A DNA stretch of 64,000 nucleotides, taken from NCBI RefSeq assembly GCF_001695835.1, contig NZ_MBSO01000025.1, positions 1 to 64,000 of the forward strand, written 5' to 3'. A model generated the notes under the pieces. That model did not search any database. It saw only the letters and a list, made by a program, of their open reading frames with translations, and had not been told where the DNA came from. Shown one piece after another: positions 23,752-32,830 of this stretch (within the stretch, counting starts at the first letter, position 1; every line of letters begins with the position of its first letter). Source of the stretch: Ensifer sp. LC11. Lineage in GTDB: Bacteria; Pseudomonadota; Alphaproteobacteria; Rhizobiales; Rhizobiaceae. Position numbers and translations under genes: made by a program.

Positions 23752-26700
23752 TTGCCTATCTCGAAGATCCTTGTTGCCAACCGTTCTGAAATTGCCATCC
23801 GCGTTTTTCGCGCTGCAAACGAACTCGGTCTGAAAACGGTCGCGATATGGGCGGAAGAGGACAAACTGGCGCTGCACCGCTTCAAGGCGGATGAAAGTTA
23901 TCAGATCGGCCGTGGCCCGCATCTGGCCCGCGACCTCGGCCCGATCGAAAGCTACCTGTCGATCGAGGAGGTGATCCGCGTCGCCAAGCTTTCCGGGGCC
24001 GATGCCATCCACCCGGGCTACGGCCTGCTTTCGGAAAGCCCGGAATTCGTCGATGCTTGTGACGCGGCCGGCATAACCTTCATCGGCCCGCGGCCGGCGA
24101 CGATGCGCCAGCTCGGCAACAAGGTTGCGGCGCGCAACCTTGCGATTTCCGTCGGTGTGCCGGTGGTGCCGGCCACCGATCCGCTTCCGGACGACGAAAA
24201 GGAAATCCACCGCCTTGCCGCCCAGATCGGCTATCCGGTCATGCTCAAGGCCTCCTGGGGCGGCGGCGGACGCGGCATGCGCGCCATCCGCGACCCGAAG
24301 GACCTGATCCGCGAGGTGACGGAAGCCAAGCGCGAGGCCAAGGCCGCCTTCGGCAAGGACGAGGTCTATCTCGAAAAACTGGTCGAGCGCGCCCGCCACG
24401 TCGAAAGCCAGATCCTCGGTGATACCCACGGCAATGTCGTGCATCTCTTTGAGCGCGATTGCTCCATCCAGCGCCGCAACCAGAAGGTCGTCGAGCGTGC
24501 GCCGGCGCCCTACCTCTCGGATGCGCAGCGCCAGGAGCTTGCCGACTATTCGCTGAAGATCGCGCGTGCGACCAGCTATGTCGGCGCCGGCACGGTCGAG
24601 TATCTGATGGATGCCGACACCGGCAAGTTCTACTTCATCGAGGTGAACCCGCGCATCCAGGTCGAGCACACCGTCACGGAAGTCGTGACCGGCATCGACA
24701 TCGTCAAGGCGCAGATCCATATCCTCGACGGCGAGGCGATCGGCACCCCGGAATCGGGCGTGCCTGACCAGGCAGATATCCGCCTCAACGGCCACGCGCT
24801 GCAGTGCCGTATCACCACGGAAGATCCGGAGCAGAACTTCATTCCCGACTACGGCCGTATCACCGGCTATCGCTCGGCCGCCGGCTTCGGCATCCGTCTC
24901 GATGGCGGCACGGCCTATACCGGCGCCTACATCACCCGCTACTACGATCCGCTGCTGGTGAAGGTCACAGCCTCGGGCAGCACGCCGGCGGAAGCGATCA
25001 GCCGTATGGACCGGGCATTGCGCGAATTCCGCATCCGCGGCGTCGCCACCAACCTCACCTTCCTCGAGGCGATCATCGGTCACGAGCAGTTTCTCAACAA
25101 CACCTACACGACCCGCTTCATCGACACGACGCCGGAACTCTTCCAGCAGGTAAGGCGTCAGGACCGCGCGACGAAACTGCTCACCTACCTCGCCGACGTC
25201 ACCGTCAACGGTCACCCGGAGGCAAAGGGCCGTCCGAAGCCGCCGGCGGACGCCGCAAAGCCGGTCGTGCCGTTCATCCAGGGCGAAATCCCCGCCGGGA
25301 CCAAGCAGAAGCTCGACGAGCTCGGCCCGAAGAAGTTCGCCGAGTGGGTGCGTGGCGAAAAACAGGTCTTCCTGACGGACACGACCATGCGCGACGGCCA
25401 TCAGTCGCTGCTTGCGACCCGCATGCGCACGCACGATATCGCCCGCGTCGCCGGTACCTATGCCCGCGCCCTGCCGCAGCTGTTCTCGCTCGAATGCTGG
25501 GGTGGTGCCACCTTCGACGTTTCCATGCGCTTCCTGACCGAAGACCCGTGGGATCGCCTCGCCCGCATTCGCGAGGATGCGCCGAACCTGCTCCTGCAGA
25601 TGCTTCTGCGCGGCGCCAACGGCGTCGGCTACAAGAACTACCCGGACAATGTCGTCAAATACTTCGTCCGCCAGGCGGCAAAGGGCGGCATCGATGTCTT
25701 CCGCGTCTTCGACTGCCTCAACTGGGTCGACAACATGCGCGTCTCGATGGAGGCGATTGCCGAAGAGGACCGCATCTGCGAGGCCGCAATCTGCTACACC
25801 GGCGACATCCTCAATTCGGCCCGGCCGAAATACGATCTCAAGTACTACACCGCCCTTGCCGCTGAGCTTGAAAAGGCCGGCGCACACATGATCGCCGTCA
25901 AGGACATGGCTGGCCTGTTGAAGCCGGCGGCCGCACGCGTGCTGTTCAAGGCGCTGCGCGAGGCGACGGATCTGCCGATCCATTTCCATACGCACGACAC
26001 CTCCGGCATTGCGGCTGCGACCGTGCTTGCCGCCGTCGATTCCGGCGTCGACGTGGTCGATGCGGCGATGGACGCGCTCTCGGGCAATACCTCGCAGCCG
26101 TGCCTCGGCTCGATCGTCGAGGCGCTGCGCGGCTCGGATCGTGATCCGGGCCTCGATCCCGAATGGATCCGCCGCATCTCCTTCTATTGGGAAGCGGTGC
26201 GTTACCAGTACGCCGCCTTCGAAAGCGACCTCAAGGGACCGGCATCTGAAGTCTACCTGCACGAAATGCCGGGCGGCCAGTTCACTAACCTCAAGGAACA
26301 GGCCCGTTCGCTCGGTCTCGAAACCAAATGGCACCGCGTTGCCCAGGCCTATGCCGATGCCAACCAGATGTTCGGCGATATCGTCAAGGTGACGCCGTCG
26401 TCGAAGGTTGTCGGCGACATGGCGCTGATGATGGTCTCCCAGGATCTGACCGTTGCCGACGTCGAGAACCCGGCCAAGGACATCGCCTTCCCGGATTCGG
26501 TCGTCTCGATGCTGAAGGGCGATCTCGGCCAGCCTCCGGGCGGTTGGCCGGAGGCGCTGCAGAAGAAGGCGCTGAAGGGCGAAAAGGCCTATACCGCCGT
26601 TCCCGGTTCGCTGCTGCCGCCGGCCGATCTCGACGCGGAACGCAAGAGCATCGAAGACAAGCTCGAGCGCAAGGTCGACGACTTCGAGTTCGCCTCGTAC

Positions 26701-27210
26701 CTGATGTATCCGAAGGTGTTCACCGACTATGCGGTGGCGGTCGATACCTATGGCCCGGTCAGCGTGCTGCCGACGCCGGCCTATTTCTACGGCCTTGCGC
26801 CGGGTGAGGAGCTGCAGCCGGAGATCGAGAGGGGCAAGTCGCTGGTGATCCTGCACCAGGCCAAGAGCGAGCCGGACGAGAAGGGCATGGTCAAGGTGTT
26901 CTTCGAACTCAACGGCCAGCCGCGCCTGATCAAGGTTCCGGACCGCAACCGCAGTGCTTCGAGCGCTGTGCGCCGCAAGGCCGAGAGCGGCAATGCCGCT
27001 CATCTCGGTGCGCCGATGCCGGGCGTCATCTCGACCGTCGCCGTCAACGCAGGTCAGGCGGTCAAGGCCGGCGACGTGCTCCTGTCGATCGAGGCGATGA
27101 AGATGGAGACGGCGCTGCATGCCGAGAAGGATGGCACGATCGCCGAGGTGCTGGTGCGCGCTGGCGACCAGATCGACGCCAAGGATCTGCTGATCGTCTA
27201 CGAAGCCTGA
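23752..27210 (+). CDS. pyc: pyruvate carboxylase
   Basis: A 1,152-residue biotin enzyme making oxaloacetate from pyruvate, bicarbonate and ATP. The biotin carboxylase domain spans about 1-450 (SWGGGGRGMRAI, EVNPRIQVEHTVTE), carboxyltransferase about 530-800 (TDTTMRDGHQSLLATRMRT), the PYC/OADA domain follows, and the biotinyl domain occupies the last 75 residues with EAMKMET, biotinylated lysine near 1117. The TTG at 23752 was chosen: it follows GAGGAG and gives the usual rhizobial length and N-terminus (PISKILVANRSEIAIR). The GTG at 23710 is inside a motif shared with the expR leader. Ends with a strong terminator. Confidence 0.96.
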   Translation: MPISKILVANRSEIAIRVFRAANELGLKTVAIWAEEDKLALHRFKADESYQIGRGPHLARDLGPIESYLSIEEVIRVAKLSGADAIHPGYGLLSESPEFVDACDAAGITFIGPRPATMRQLGNKVAARNLAISVGVPVVPATDPLPDDEKEIHRLAAQIGYPVMLKASWGGGGRGMRAIRDPKDLIREVTEAKREAKAAFGKDEVYLEKLVERARHVESQILGDTHGNVVHLFERDCSIQRRNQKVVERAPAPYLSDAQRQELADYSLKIARATSYVGAGTVEYLMDADTGKFYFIEVNPRIQVEHTVTEVVTGIDIVKAQIHILDGEAIGTPESGVPDQADIRLNGHALQCRITTEDPEQNFIPDYGRITGYRSAAGFGIRLDGGTAYTGAYITRYYDPLLVKVTASGSTPAEAISRMDRALREFRIRGVATNLTFLEAIIGHEQFLNNTYTTRFIDTTPELFQQVRRQDRATKLLTYLADVTVNGHPEAKGRPKPPADAAKPVVPFIQGEIPAGTKQKLDELGPKKFAEWVRGEKQVFLTDTTMRDGHQSLLATRMRTHDIARVAGTYARALPQLFSLECWGGATFDVSMRFLTEDPWDRLARIREDAPNLLLQMLLRGANGVGYKNYPDNVVKYFVRQAAKGGIDVFRVFDCLNWVDNMRVSMEAIAEEDRICEAAICYTGDILNSARPKYDLKYYTALAAELEKAGAHMIAVKDMAGLLKPAAARVLFKALREATDLPIHFHTHDTSGIAAATVLAAVDSGVDVVDAAMDALSGNTSQPCLGSIVEALRGSDRDPGLDPEWIRRISFYWEAVRYQYAAFESDLKGPASEVYLHEMPGGQFTNLKEQARSLGLETKWHRVAQAYADANQMFGDIVKVTPSSKVVGDMALMMVSQDLTVADVENPAKDIAFPDSVVSMLKGDLGQPPGGWPEALQKKALKGEKAYTAVPGSLLPPADLDAERKSIEDKLERKVDDFEFASYLMYPKVFTDYAVAVDTYGPVSVLPTPAYFYGLAPGEELQPEIERGKSLVILHQAKSEPDEKGMVKVFFELNGQPRLIKVPDRNRSASSAVRRKAESGNAAHLGAPMPGVISTVAVNAGQAVKAGDVLLSIEAMKMETALHAEKDGTIAEVLVRAGDQIDAKDLLIVYEA

Positions 27211-27233
27211 GCCCATTCAACTACTAAAACAGG

Positions 27234-27266
27234 AACGGCCGGATGAAAGTCCGGCCGTTTTGTTTA
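27234..27266 (+). terminator. Rho-independent terminator of pyc
   Basis: AACGGCCGGA and TCCGGCCGTT form a perfect 10-bp stem with a six-base loop followed by TTTGTTT, 23 bases beyond the pyc stop. Confidence 0.9.
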
Positions 27267-27318
27267 TGTGAAGGAGGGGGCTGCCTCCCATCGCGGCTGA
27301 GCTCGGCTCTCTCCTTCT

Positions 27319-27454
27319 GTCATCCTCGGGCTTGACCCGAGGATCCATTCACGGGTCGCAGCGGAGCCCGCTTACGGGGTACCAAGCCCAACTTACCCAC
27401 CTGGGCCGTGACGCATGCTTGTGCTTGGATCCTCGGGTCAAGCCCGAGGATGAC
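27319..27454. repeat. intergenic repeat with 29-bp perfect inverted arms
   Basis: The arms 27319-27347 and 27426-27454 are exact inverted copies, and each is itself a hairpin (CCTCGGGcttgaCCCGAGG). The 78-base centre has no gene; a 66-codon frame running through it is an artefact. Located between convergent pyc and the ABC ATPase gene. Probably a non-autonomous rhizobial intergenic element. Confidence 0.75.
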
Positions 27455-27519
27455 GATCGAGGGGATTTCGCTTCTCTTTTCGCGATCAAACCCACCAGCA
27501 CAAGCCGCCCACTCTCCCT

Positions 27520-28281
27520 TCAGATCTCGTAGTCGTGCGGGGCGCTCAGCGAGGCGATGAACTTCTTGGTTCGCTCGCGTTCCGGTGTCGAGAAGATCGT
27601 CTTGGGCGCGCCGCTTTCAACGATGACGCCGCCATCGAGGAAGATCACCTTGTCGGCGACGCGCGAGGCAAGCCGGAGGTCATGGGTCGCCATGACCATC
27701 GTCGTGCCTTCGCGGGCAAGCCGGCTCAGCACCTCGACGACTTCTTCCGCCAATTCCGGGTCGAGCGCCGAGGTCGGCTCGTCGCAGAGCAGCACGCGCG
27801 GCGAAGGCGCAAGCGCCCGGGCGATCGCCACACGCTGCTGCTGGCCGCCGGAAAGCGTCGCCGGCCAGGCATCGGCCTTGTGCGCCATGCCGACCTTTTC
27901 CAGCAGTTCCATCGCCCGCGCTTTCGCCCTATCCGCCGGCCATTTCAGCACCGTGACCAGGCCCTCCATCACGTTGCCGAGCGCTGTCTGATGCGGAAAG
28001 AGCTGGAAATTCTGGAACACCATGCCCGTCTGCCGGCGTAGCCGCTGGGTCGCCGCCCAGCCGACCTTGCGGCCAGGGGAAAATGCGAGCGCCTCGTCGC
28101 CGAGCTTGATCGATCCGGAGGTCGGAATCTCCAGCAGGTTGATGCAGCGCAGAAGCGTGCTCTTGCCGCCACCGGAGGGGCCGACCAGCGCGGTCACAGT
28201 GCCTTCGGCAAGCGTGACGGAGATATCCTTCAGCACGAGGTTGTCGCCGAAGCGCTTTTCGATGTGGGAGAGCTCGATCAT
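27520..28281 (-). CDS. polar amino-acid ABC transporter, ATP-binding protein
   Basis: A 253-residue ABC ATPase of the PAAT (GlnQ/HisP) group. Walker A is GPSGGGKSTLLRCINLLE, the Q-loop MVFQNFQLFPHQTALGN, the signature LSGGQQQRVAIARAL and Walker B LLCDEPTSALDPE. It follows the permease gene with a four-base ATGA overlap, so the two are translationally coupled. The substrate is not evident; the partner binding protein suggests a polar amino acid. Confidence 0.92.
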   Translation of the reverse strand: MIELSHIEKRFGDNLVLKDISVTLAEGTVTALVGPSGGGKSTLLRCINLLEIPTSGSIKLGDEALAFSPGRKVGWAATQRLRRQTGMVFQNFQLFPHQTALGNVMEGLVTVLKWPADRAKARAMELLEKVGMAHKADAWPATLSGGQQQRVAIARALAPSPRVLLCDEPTSALDPELAEEVVEVLSRLAREGTTMVMATHDLRLASRVADKVIFLDGGVIVESGAPKTIFSTPERERTKKFIASLSAPHDYEI

Positions 28282-28958
28282 GCGCGTGCCTCCAGGAAGC
28301 CGCCATAGCGGGCGAAGCGGCGCTCCAGCCGCACTTGCAGGGCCGATAGCACGGAGCTCATGGCGAGGTAGATCAGGGCCGCCAGGATGTAGAGGATCAG
28401 CGGCTCATAGGTGGTGGCGACAATGCGCTGCGCCGTCTGGAACATCTCCGGCACGGTGATGGCAGCGGCAAGCGAGGTGTCTTTCACCAGCGAGATGAAG
28501 GTGTTGGACAACGGCGGCACGGCGACGCGGGTTGCTTGCGGCAGGATGGTGCGGCGCATCGCCTGGCTCCAGCTCATGCCGATGGAATAGGCCGCTTCCC
28601 ACTGCCCGCGCGGCACCGAGGAAATGACCGCGCGGATGATCTCGGACGTATAGGCGCCGACATTCAGCGAGAAACCGATGAGAGCGGCCGTGAAGGCGTC
28701 GAGCAGGATGCCGGCGCTCGGCAGGCCGTAGAAGATCACGAAGAGCTGCACGAGCAGCGGCGTGCCGCGGATCACCCAGACGTAAAACCGCGCGATGGCG
28801 ACGACCGGTGCCGGTCCGAACAGGCGGGCGACCGCGGTTGCGAGCCCGAGCATCAGGCCGAAAATGAAGGAAAGCAGCGTCAGCGGGATGGTGAAGGTGA
28901 GGCCGGCCCACAGCAGGGACGGCAGCGAATCCAGCATCAGTTGGAGCCAGGTGGGCAA
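28278..28958 (-). CDS. polar amino-acid ABC transporter, permease
   Basis: A 226-residue inner-membrane permease of the HisMQ/GlnP group with about five hydrophobic helices. The EAA-loop is GMSWSQAMRRTILPQATRVA, and YVWVIRGTPLLVQLFVIFYG is the family motif. A single permease suggests a homodimer. The binding-protein gene lies upstream, separated by 205 bases that contain two large palindromes, which may lower permease expression relative to the binding protein. Confidence 0.92.
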   Translation of the reverse strand: MPTWLQLMLDSLPSLLWAGLTFTIPLTLLSFIFGLMLGLATAVARLFGPAPVVAIARFYVWVIRGTPLLVQLFVIFYGLPSAGILLDAFTAALIGFSLNVGAYTSEIIRAVISSVPRGQWEAAYSIGMSWSQAMRRTILPQATRVAVPPLSNTFISLVKDTSLAAAITVPEMFQTAQRIVATTYEPLILYILAALIYLAMSSVLSALQVRLERRFARYGGFLEARA

Positions 28959-29017
28959 GGGGCAGGCCTTTCAAAAAGCGCGATCCGCCCCGGGGACCGG
29001 AACGGATCGCGATTCAT

Positions 29018-29119
29018 ACTGCATAATCCCTCAAATCGGTATCGATTTGGGGCCGAGATTATGCAGAGAGTCTAGAGTGTTACAGCGCCGCGCGTCATGT
29101 CTGACGCGCGGCGCTGTAA
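29018..29119. repeat. two-palindrome intergenic element (RIME1-like)
   Basis: Palindrome one (29018-29069) has CTGCATAATC/GATTATGCAG outer arms and an inner CAAATCG-gtat-CGATTTG. Palindrome two (29080-29119) has 18-bp perfect arms starting TTACAGCGCCGCGCG with a four-base loop. About 102 bases with two large palindromes fits the published description of RIME1 of Rhizobium meliloti; the assignment is from memory of that layout. It lies between binding-protein and permease genes. Confidence 0.7.
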
Positions 29120-29163
29120 CGAGAATGTCGGGCGGAGAAACCGACCGCGTGCTCGGGACGATG

Positions 29164-29937
29164 TTACTTCGAGACGTCGGCGCCGAAGTACTTCTGCGAG
29201 ATCTTGTCGTAAGTGCCGTCCGCCTTGATCTCGACAAGCGCCTTGTTGATGGCTTCGAGAAGTTCCGGCTCGCCCTTGCGGATGATGATACCGGAGAAGT
29301 CGGCGTCGGCCTGTTCGGCGGCGATCTTCACCGGCGCGTCGGGCTTCTTCTTCTTGAAGTCGAGGAAGGAGAGGCTGTCGTTGATCGTCGCGTCGGCACG
29401 GCCGGTGAGAACGAGCTGGATAGATTGGTCGAAACCGTCGGTGCCGACGAGTTCGGCGCCCGAAGCGGTCGCGAGCTTGCCGAAGTTGCTGGTCAACGAC
29501 TGGGCCGAGTTCTTGCCCTTGAGATCGGCGAAGCCCTTGATCTCCTCGTTGTCGCTTTTGACGATCAGCACGGCCTTGGAGGCGATATAGGGCTCGGAGA
29601 AGTCGTATTTCTTCTTGCGCTCCTCGGTGATGCCGACCTGGTTGATGACCGTGTCGTAGCGGTTGGCGTCGAGACCGGCGATCAGACCATCCCACTTGCC
29701 TTCGAGAAATTCGGCCTTGACGCCGAGCTTTTCTGCAACCGCCTGGCCGATCTCGACGTCGAAGCCGACGAGCGCGCCCGAGGCATCGTGATAGGTGAAG
29801 GGGGCATAGGTGCCCTCGGTGCCGATCTTCAGCACACCGGCGGATTTGATCGCGTTGAGATTTTCGCCAGCTTCAGCCGAAGCGAAGGCGGCAACCTGGA
29901 TCAGAGCGGCAGCAAACAGCGTGGGGAGGAGTTTCAT
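29164..29937 (-). CDS. polar amino-acid ABC transporter, substrate-binding protein
   Basis: A 257-residue periplasmic protein of the SBP_bac_3 family with a Sec signal peptide (KLLPTLFAAALIQVAAFASA, cleavage after AEA near 23). Family blocks are GVLKIGTEGTYAPFTYHDAS, GFDVEIGQAVAEKLG and the interdomain NDSLSFLDF region. The ATG at 29937 was chosen because it begins the signal peptide; the open frame extends upstream without protein-like sequence. First gene of the transporter operon, divergent from a deoR-type regulator. Confidence 0.9.
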   Translation of the reverse strand: MKLLPTLFAAALIQVAAFASAEAGENLNAIKSAGVLKIGTEGTYAPFTYHDASGALVGFDVEIGQAVAEKLGVKAEFLEGKWDGLIAGLDANRYDTVINQVGITEERKKKYDFSEPYIASKAVLIVKSDNEEIKGFADLKGKNSAQSLTSNFGKLATASGAELVGTDGFDQSIQLVLTGRADATINDSLSFLDFKKKKPDAPVKIAAEQADADFSGIIIRKGEPELLEAINKALVEIKADGTYDKISQKYFGADVSK

Positions 29938-30163
29938 CGTGATTTTCCATCTTCTTTCTGGCCCGGCCCGTCGTCCGGATTGAGCGGACAATCGCATAAA
30001 AAACCGGCGATCTGAGCGTATAAAACACCAATTCCTGAGCGTTTTGATGAAGAATTTTTCCCGAAATGGCGCCGATCCTGCGCAAAAGGCACAGTGCGCG
30101 CGAATTTCTGGCCCGAAGTGATTTGGCCGGTGCCGCGACTTGAAATCGGTTTCAAAATTCGTT

Positions 30164-30195
30164 ATGCACATTTGTAGCGATTAATGCATGTTTGT
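30164..30195. promoter_or_regulatory. candidate DeoR operator (tandem 12-mers)
   Basis: ATGCACATTTGT (30164-30175) and ATGCATGTTTGT (30184-30195) are near-identical and 20 bases apart, about two helical turns. TGCAC/GTGCA also gives an inverted pair. The site is between the divergent transporter operon and the deoR gene. Confidence 0.4.
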
Positions 30196-30210
30196 GCACG
30201 ATTGGTGGAA

Positions 30211-30996
30211 ATGTCGGGCGAACTCCTACTTCGTGAGCGAAAGACGCTGATCCAGGAGCGGCTGAAGGCCAACGGCCGGGTGTTAGCTGTGGATCTTGCC
30301 GCCGAGCTCAATGTCTCCGAAGACACCATCCGCCGCGACCTCAGGGAAATGGCGGCAGCAGGTCTGTGCGAGCGGGTCTATGGCGGTGCGCTTCCGGTCG
30401 TTCCTGCGGCGCACAGCACTTTGAGCGAGCGCGTGGCGATGGCGCCGGAGCGCAAGGCAGCGCTCGCCCGCGCGGCGGCAAGGCTGATCAAGCCGGGCAT
30501 GACCGTGTTTCTCGACGCCGGCTCCACCAACCTTGCCATCGCCCAGCTGATCGAACCGGACCTGCAGGCGACCATCGTCACCAATACGCCGCTGATTGCT
30601 GCGGCCCTCATGGAGAAGCCGGGTGTCGAGCTCATCCTGCTCGGCGGGCCGCTGAACCGCGCCGTCGGCGCAGCGGTCAGCGCGCGCGCACAGCGCGACG
30701 CGGAACTGCTGAGGCCTGATCTGTGCTTTCTCGGCACCTGCGGCGCCGATGCCGCGGCGGGCCTGACGGCGATCTATTTCGAGGATGCGGAGTTCAAGCG
30801 GCTGATTGCGGCGCGCAGCCGGCGTCTCGTCGTCGCCATCACCAGCGACAAGCTCGGGACCGCGGCCGCTCACGCGATCGCCGGTATCGACGACAAGGCG
30901 ACGCTGGTGCTCGAGGCGGATGCACCGGCGGAGCACCGCGCGGCGTTCGAAGCGGCGGGCGCGGAAATTCTGATGGCGGGAGGACCTGAACGATGA
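30211..30996 (+). CDS. DeoR/GlpR-family transcriptional regulator
   Basis: A DeoR-family regulator of about 261 residues. The N-terminal HTH (RERKTLIQERLKANGRV, then LNVSEDTIRRDLREMAAAG) is followed by the DeoRC sensor domain from about residue 80 (FLDAGSTNLAIAQLI, ELILLGGPLNRAVGAAVS). Such proteins normally sense a phosphorylated sugar. Start uncertain: ATG 30211 is close to a GGTGG, whereas ATG 30184 lies inside the candidate operator. It overlaps the VOC gene by four bases (ATGA) and is divergent from an amino-acid transporter, so its true targets are unclear. Confidence 0.88.
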   Translation: MSGELLLRERKTLIQERLKANGRVLAVDLAAELNVSEDTIRRDLREMAAAGLCERVYGGALPVVPAAHSTLSERVAMAPERKAALARAAARLIKPGMTVFLDAGSTNLAIAQLIEPDLQATIVTNTPLIAAALMEKPGVELILLGGPLNRAVGAAVSARAQRDAELLRPDLCFLGTCGADAAAGLTAIYFEDAEFKRLIAARSRRLVVAITSDKLGTAAAHAIAGIDDKATLVLEADAPAEHRAAFEAAGAEILMAGGPER

Positions 30997-31376
30997 CGAT
31001 CACCCATGTGGCGCTGTGGACCCGCGACCTTGAGGCGATTGCCGGCTTTTGGTCGTCCTTCTTCGGCGCCGAGGTTGGCGACGTCTATGAAAGCCGGCGA
31101 CGGCCGGGGTTCCGGTCGCGCTTCCTGACCCTTGGCGAGGGCCCGGCGATCGAGATCATGGAAGGCCCCTTTGTTGCTCCCGGTGATCCAGCGGAAGAGC
31201 GCACCGGTCTTGCTCATGTCGCCCTTTCACTCGGCAGCGAGCAGGCGGTGAATGCCATGGCCGCGCGCGCCGACGCCGAGGGCATCCTGATCGCAAAGCC
31301 GCGCTGGACCGGTGACGGCTTTTACGAGGCGGTCGTCCGCGACCCCGATGGCAATCTGATCGAAATCACTGTTTGA
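30993..31376 (+). CDS. VOC/glyoxalase-family protein
   Basis: A 127-residue single-domain vicinal-oxygen-chelate protein: HVALWTRDLEAIAGFWSSFF at the N-terminus, HVALSLGSEQAVNAMA in the middle and VVRDPDGNLIEIT at the C-terminus, which carries the metal-binding glutamate. Start codon overlaps the deoR stop. Family members are lyases, isomerases or resistance proteins; substrate not predictable. Confidence 0.85.
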   Translation: MTITHVALWTRDLEAIAGFWSSFFGAEVGDVYESRRRPGFRSRFLTLGEGPAIEIMEGPFVAPGDPAEERTGLAHVALSLGSEQAVNAMAARADAEGILIAKPRWTGDGFYEAVVRDPDGNLIEITV

Positions 31377-31404
31377 GCCGGCCGATCCGGCACTGAGGAA
31401 GACC

Positions 31405-32589
31405 ATGGACCAACGTTCTCCCACCGCGACCGTCCGCCAAGGCTACATGACGCGCAATCGGCTCGCCGTTTCGCTCTTGTTTCTGATGAATGGCTTCGTC
31501 ACTGGAAGCTGGGCGCCGAAGATCCCCGAATTTAAGGACCGGCTCGGCATCAGCGAAAGCGTGCTCGGCCTGTTGATCCTGATGTTCGGTATCGGCTCAT
31601 TGGTGCTGATGCCGATCGCCGGCGGGTACATCGCCCGCATCGGTTCGCAGAAGGTGGCCAAGGTCACGGCCATCATCCTGTCGCCGCTGCTTCTGCTCCT
31701 GACGCTCGTTCCTGATGTCTGGACAGCGGCCATCGGCATGTTCGTGCTCGGCGGCTTCGTCGGCGCCATGGATGTCGCCATGAACGCCAATGCCGTGGAG
31801 GTCGAGAAATCGATGCGCCGGGCGATCATGTCGTCGTGCCACGCCTATTGGAGCCTCGGCGGCCTGATCGGCGCCGGCATCGGCGGTTTCCTCATGGCCC
31901 GCTTCGGGGTGCTGCCGCATGTTCTTGTCGTCACCGTGATCTGCCTGACGCTGATTGCGGTCGCATGGCCGATGATCCTTGCCGACAAGCCGCATCCGGC
32001 CGCCGCCAAGGAGAAACTTCGCCTGCCGATGACGCCGCTTCCCTGGCTGATCGGCATCATGGCGCTGTTCTCCATGGTGCCGGAGGGCACGGTGCTCGAC
32101 TGGGGCGCGCTCTATCTGCGCAATGAACTCGGTGCCTCGGTGGAACTCTCGGGCTTCGGCTTCGCCGCCTTCTCCGCCACCATGGCGACCATGCGCTTTG
32201 CCGGCGACCTCGTGCGCGATCGTTTCGGGGCCAAGCGGACGCTGCGCATCTGCACGGTGACCGCGCTTGTCGGCATGATCCTCGCCGGCATGGCGCCGAA
32301 TGCCTATATCGCCATCCTCGGCTTCGCGATCGCCGGCATCGGCATCTCCAACATGGTGCCAATCGCGTTTTCGGCCGCCGGCAACATGCCCGACCTGCAG
32401 CCGGGCATCGGCCTCTCGGTCGCGACCTTCATGGGCTATTCGGGCATGCTGTTTGCGCCGTCGGTGATCGGCTTCGTCGCCGAGCATACGGGTTTTGCCA
32501 TCGTCTTTGCCTCGGTGCCGGTGCTCTTCATCGTCGTGCTCCTCTTGTCGCACCATGCCGTGCATGCCGATCACGCCAAGGGTCACTAG
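31405..32589 (+). CDS. MFS transporter (YbjJ-like)
   Basis: A 394-residue major facilitator with about twelve hydrophobic segments. NGFVTGSWAPKIPEFKDRLG in helix 1, GFVGAMDVAMNANAVEVE in helix 4 and the loop RFAGDLVRDRFGAKRTLR resemble the YbjJ group of sugar or drug-like transporters. GAGGAAGACC precedes the ATG. Probably co-transcribed with the deoR and VOC genes (28-base gap). Substrate unknown. Confidence 0.88.
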   Translation: MDQRSPTATVRQGYMTRNRLAVSLLFLMNGFVTGSWAPKIPEFKDRLGISESVLGLLILMFGIGSLVLMPIAGGYIARIGSQKVAKVTAIILSPLLLLLTLVPDVWTAAIGMFVLGGFVGAMDVAMNANAVEVEKSMRRAIMSSCHAYWSLGGLIGAGIGGFLMARFGVLPHVLVVTVICLTLIAVAWPMILADKPHPAAAKEKLRLPMTPLPWLIGIMALFSMVPEGTVLDWGALYLRNELGASVELSGFGFAAFSATMATMRFAGDLVRDRFGAKRTLRICTVTALVGMILAGMAPNAYIAILGFAIAGIGISNMVPIAFSAAGNMPDLQPGIGLSVATFMGYSGMLFAPSVIGFVAEHTGFAIVFASVPVLFIVVLLLSHHAVHADHAKGH

Positions 32590-32600
32590 CGAGGAAAAGA

Positions 32601-32620
32601 GCGGGCGGATATCCGCCCGC
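32601..32620. terminator. perfect 20-base palindrome after MFS gene
   Basis: GCGGGCGGAT/ATCCGCCCGC begins 11 bases after the MFS stop. It lacks a T-run, so termination is possible but not certain. Confidence 0.45.
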
Positions 32621-32830
32621 ATCCCGCGCCGGCTGAAGGGGCGCGAGCCAAAACCATCGTGATGCAGGCGGAACGGCGTCATCAAATCGCCGTCAGGGCA
32701 TGATGTCGCCGTTGACAAGCAGGCTTTCCTCATCCACCTGATGAGCGAAAAGCCGGAGCTTGATAAGGGAAAGTGTTGCGGTATCCGCGCGCGATCCGCT
32801 CCGCCTGAACTGACCGACGAAGAGGCCCTC

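Noticed and set aside
22876-27216. Open frame of 1,446 codons on the minus strand opposite expR and pyc
   Set aside because: Antisense shadow caused by high GC at third positions; the plus strand encodes clear ExpR and pyruvate carboxylase.
27332-27532. 66-codon frame after pyc
   Set aside because: Lies in the inverted-repeat element 27319-27454; the peptide is a translation of the repeat.
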